Positions 7,284 through 9,083 of a DNA stretch of 9,083 nt are shown here, piece after piece. A model generated the notes under the pieces. The model was not told the origin of the DNA and did not search any database. It worked only from the letters and a program-made list of their open reading frames with translations. Numbering within the stretch: position 1 is the first letter of the stretch; the number at the start of each line of letters is the position of its first letter. The stretch spans positions 1 through 9,083 of the forward strand of contig NZ_JAILQF010000142.1 of assembly GCF_024699075.1 (NCBI RefSeq), written 5' to 3'. The translations under genes were made by a program, and so were the position numbers. This DNA is from Butyrivibrio sp. (GTDB lineage: Bacteria > Bacillota_A > Clostridia > Lachnospirales > Lachnospiraceae).

Positions 7284-7443
7284 TGACAAATTTACATTAT
7301 ATTTCTTTAAACTCTAAATCTTTTTCATGCTGTGATTATAGAAAATATGAGTTGAAATAAATAATCCTTATGGATTCTTTGATCAAAAAGCGAAGAATCC
7401 ATTGACCAGTACGATGATGAAACCGCACGAGGTGAATATATGA
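7283..7443 (+). pseudogene. Possible remnant of a deleted or frameshifted gene between rfbF and the SDR gene
   Basis: An ATG at 7283 overlaps the rfbF stop (TAATG) and opens a 25-codon frame (beginning MTNLHYISLNSK) that stops at 7358-7360. A different frame, open from 7351 and ending INNPYGFFDQKAKNPL... to a TGA at 7441-7443, overlaps the ATG of the next gene by ATGA. Coupling signatures at both ends, in different frames, are what an internal deletion or frameshift in a small gene would leave. I do not recognise either half; the first lacks the TGHTGFKG motif of CDP-glucose dehydratases. Short frames of this size also arise by chance in AT-rich DNA, so this is tentative. Confidence 0.25.
7370..7402. 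repeat. 12-bp hairpin, perfect 10-bp inverted repeat ATGGATTCTT/AAGAATCCAT
   Basis: The arms are 7370-7381 and 7391-7402 with a 9-base loop. Ten outer pairs are perfect, followed by one G-T wobble and one G-C pair. No T-run follows on the + strand, so it is not a standard rho-independent terminator. It sits between rfbF and the SDR gene and could attenuate or stabilise the transcript, or mark a deletion junction. Confidence 0.55.
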
Positions 7444-8360
7444 TGAAAAATGCGATAGTTACAGGAGCGACTGGCTTCATAGGTAGCTGGCTTGCATTGG
7501 AGTTACTGAATGCTGGGTGGGGTGTAACGATAATAGTAAGAGATGTGAATAAAATCTTGCCTGAAATATTAGATAATGTGAATTGCTTAGTTATACAGGG
7601 GGATTTGAACACTATGAAGATGGAGAAAATTCCATCTCGTGCATATGATGTTTTCTTTAACCTTTGTTGGTCAGGGGTTTCCCCAGAAAAAAAAGATGAC
7701 ATTGGTTTACAAATATCTAATATAACCATGGCTCTAAATGCATTAACTCTATGCAAAGAAGTTGGTTGCAAATTGTTTATTTCTACAGGGACTGTTGCTG
7801 AGTATGCTATGACAACAAATGTAATGGATTTAGGAGCAAAACAACAGCCTAATGATATGTACGGAGCGGCCAAGGTATCCACACATTATTTTTTAGATGT
7901 TCAATCTAGAAAGCTAAAACAATCATTCATTTGGTGCGTAATTCCCAGTACATTTGGAGAACGGCGGATTGATAACAATATTATAACTTATACAATTCGA
8001 AGCTTATTAAAAAAAGAAATTCCAAGCTATGGAAAACTTGAACAAATGTGGGATTTCTTATATGTTTCCGACGTGGTTCGCGCATTAAGAATGATAGGTG
8101 AAAGAGGAATATGTGGAAAAGTATATGGCATTGGTTCTGGGCAATATAAACCATTATTTGAATACATAAAAACGATAAGAGATATTATTAATCCAGAACT
8201 CAAACTGGGTATTGGAGAAAGAATTGACTTGAGTGAAAAAGCATTTAGTTCATGCGTAAATATATATGATCTGATTAGAGATACAGGATTTAAGCCTTGC
8301 GTTAGTTTCGAAGAAGGTATTAGAAACACAATTAGATATTGGGAAAAAGAAATGCTTTGA
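7440..8360 (+). CDS. Extended-SDR NAD(P)-dependent epimerase/reductase
   Basis: This 306-residue nucleotide-sugar-modifying enzyme has an N-terminal Rossmann fold with GATGFIG (9-15). The active site has S115/T116 (ISTGT) and the YxxxK pair Y141/K145 (MYGAAK). WDFLYVSDVVRA (204-215) is the conserved substrate-domain motif. The Asp-Glu pair that 4,6-dehydratases carry beside the catalytic threonine is absent (STGTVAEY), so a 4-reductase or epimerase role is likelier than a dehydratase. By context after rfbF it could be an abequose- or paratose-synthase-like reductase of a CDP-sugar, which is inference. The start is either 7440 or the adjacent ATG at 7443. GAGGTG at 7429-7434 serves both, with slightly better spacing to 7443. 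Confidence 0.88.
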   Translation: MMKNAIVTGATGFIGSWLALELLNAGWGVTIIVRDVNKILPEILDNVNCLVIQGDLNTMKMEKIPSRAYDVFFNLCWSGVSPEKKDDIGLQISNITMALNALTLCKEVGCKLFISTGTVAEYAMTTNVMDLGAKQQPNDMYGAAKVSTHYFLDVQSRKLKQSFIWCVIPSTFGERRIDNNIITYTIRSLLKKEIPSYGKLEQMWDFLYVSDVVRALRMIGERGICGKVYGIGSGQYKPLFEYIKTIRDIINPELKLGIGERIDLSEKAFSSCVNIYDLIRDTGFKPCVSFEEGIRNTIRYWEKEML

Positions 8361-8373
8361 TTCTTTGAAAAAC

Positions 8374-8382
8374 TGTTATAAA
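8374..8382 (+). promoter_or_regulatory. Candidate extended -10 promoter (TGTTATAAA) before the last gene
   Basis: TGT followed by TATAAA fits the extended -10 pattern TGnTATAAT with one mismatch. No convincing -35 lies at normal spacing. It sits in the 68-base gap before the second radical SAM gene and would give a leader of about 40 bases. A small ATATG-CAGA-CATAT hairpin lies at 8382-8395. Such motifs are common in AT-rich DNA. Confidence 0.22.
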
Positions 8383-8428
8383 TATGCAGACATATATGCC
8401 TAGAACATAAAAAAGAGGTCGATGAATT

Positions 8429-9083
8429 ATGCGATTATGTAAAAGAGCAAAAGACTTTGTTCAGATTATAAACGAAGATGGCGCAGTGAGACTATGCTCA
8501 TGGTTGCATGATGGAGGGATTATCGGACATCTTACAAAGAATTCTCTGGATGAAATCTATCATAGTGCAGAAGCAGAACTAATCCGTGATATGCATGCTA
8601 AAGGAGATCACTCAAACTGCAATCCCAATCAGTGTCCATGGGTTGCCAACAATAATGTGTCTGAAAACGAGATTGAAATCGATGAGATTCCCAAGTATCC
8701 TGAATCTCTATACCTCGCTTACGAGAATGTCTGCAACTATCGTTGCATCATGTGTGACATTCCAAATTGCATGGCAAGAGCAGATGCGAAGGTTAATGAG
8801 GAAAAATATAACAAGATTGATGAAGAGCTCCGCAAGGCTCTGCCTTATGTAAAGCATATCAGCGCAAATGGCTTAGGTGAATTGTTTGTAAGCCGTCATA
8901 CTTTAAAACTGCTTTCAGAGTGGAAACCGTTAGCGGATTCCTCGGAAGTATCGGTCACATTGGAAACGAATGGTTCACTGTTTACTCCGGAGAATTGGGA
9001 GCAGATATCGAACCTTGGACAGTATCATCTGTCAGTATGCATAACAGTTCTGAGTTTTAAGAATGATGTGTATCAGAAGCTAT
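8429..9083 (+). CDS. Radical SAM protein with N-terminal SPASM-like segment (partial, runs off the window)
   Basis: The frame opens at ATG 8429 (AGAGG at 8414-8418 upstream) and stays open for 218 codons to the window edge, so the C-terminus is missing. Residues 102-109 contain the radical SAM CX3CX2C motif (VCNYRCIMC; C102, C106, C109), and LETNGS at 178-183 fits a later strand of the radical SAM barrel. Before it, residues 1-71 hold C4, C23, C64 and C69 with IGHLTKNSLDEIYHS (32-46), which closely parallels the C-terminal SPASM stretch of the first radical SAM protein (IGDAKTQSLEDIWHS) and ends in a similar cysteine pair. The auxiliary-cluster segment therefore comes first here. I recall similar uncharacterised proteins in glycan loci of Clostridia. 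The substrate is unknown. It may be a modifying enzyme of the same glycan. Confidence 0.85.
   Translation, partial: MRLCKRAKDFVQIINEDGAVRLCSWLHDGGIIGHLTKNSLDEIYHSAEAELIRDMHAKGDHSNCNPNQCPWVANNNVSENEIEIDEIPKYPESLYLAYENVCNYRCIMCDIPNCMARADAKVNEEKYNKIDEELRKALPYVKHISANGLGELFVSRHTLKLLSEWKPLADSSEVSVTLETNGSLFTPENWEQISNLGQYHLSVCITVLSFKNDVYQKL

Noticed and set aside
7291..7319. TTTACA with a downstream CTAAAT as a promoter after rfbF
   Set aside because: The -10 match is too poor to support a call in such AT-rich DNA.
7325..7882. 185-codon open frame on the minus strand
   Set aside because: It lies opposite the well-supported SDR gene and has no recognisable motif; it is a shadow of that gene's codon pattern.
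7440..8360. SDR gene as the CDP-glucose 4,6-dehydratase
   Set aside because: It is shorter than that family, has GATGFIG rather than TGHTGFKG, and lacks the Asp-Glu pair at the active site.
8586..8852. 88-codon plus-strand frame within the last gene
   Set aside because: It is in a different frame from the radical SAM protein that carries the CX3CX2C motif and has no motif of its own.

Overview
The window is a stretch of a surface-polysaccharide or glycan-type biosynthetic locus. All eight genes lie on the + strand. The low-GC DNA, Gram-positive-like Shine-Dalgarno sequences (for example AAGGAGGT) and the gene mix (CDP-glucose synthesis, a GT2 glycosyltransferase, two radical SAM enzymes, a DegT aminotransferase) suggest a low-GC Firmicute, probably a Clostridia/Lachnospiraceae-like gut anaerobe. 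The organism is an inference; no rRNA or tRNA gene is present to test it.

Layout. (1) 14-4949: four tightly packed genes encoding a VioA-like DegT/DnrJ/EryC1/StrS PLP aminotransferase, a radical SAM enzyme with a reduced SPASM domain, a PuuC-like aldehyde dehydrogenase and an ATP-grasp ligase. The first two overlap by one base (TGATG) and the last two by four (ATGA), so they look like one translationally coupled pathway. (2) 5052-6485: a much more AT-rich GT2 glycosyltransferase with an extra C-terminal Rossmann-like domain. (3) 6510-8360: glucose-1-phosphate cytidylyltransferase (RfbF) and an extended-SDR reductase/epimerase. The 156 bases between them contain what may be the debris of a lost gene and a 12-bp hairpin. 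(4) 8429 to the window end: the start of a second radical SAM protein in which a SPASM-like cysteine segment precedes the radical SAM core. It runs off the edge.

How the genes may work together (inference). RfbF makes CDP-glucose and the SDR enzyme acts on a nucleotide sugar, but the CDP-glucose 4,6-dehydratase expected between these steps is not in the window. The first four genes could build an unusual amino- or amide-bearing group: radical oxidation or rearrangement, transamination, aldehyde-to-acid oxidation, then ATP-dependent amide formation. The glycosyltransferase would use one of the sugars. The four-gene module and the permuted radical SAM protein are the best candidates for undescribed chemistry.

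I found no CRISPR array, insertion sequence, tRNA, rRNA or convincing rho-independent terminator. Gene-free stretches are all under 160 bases.
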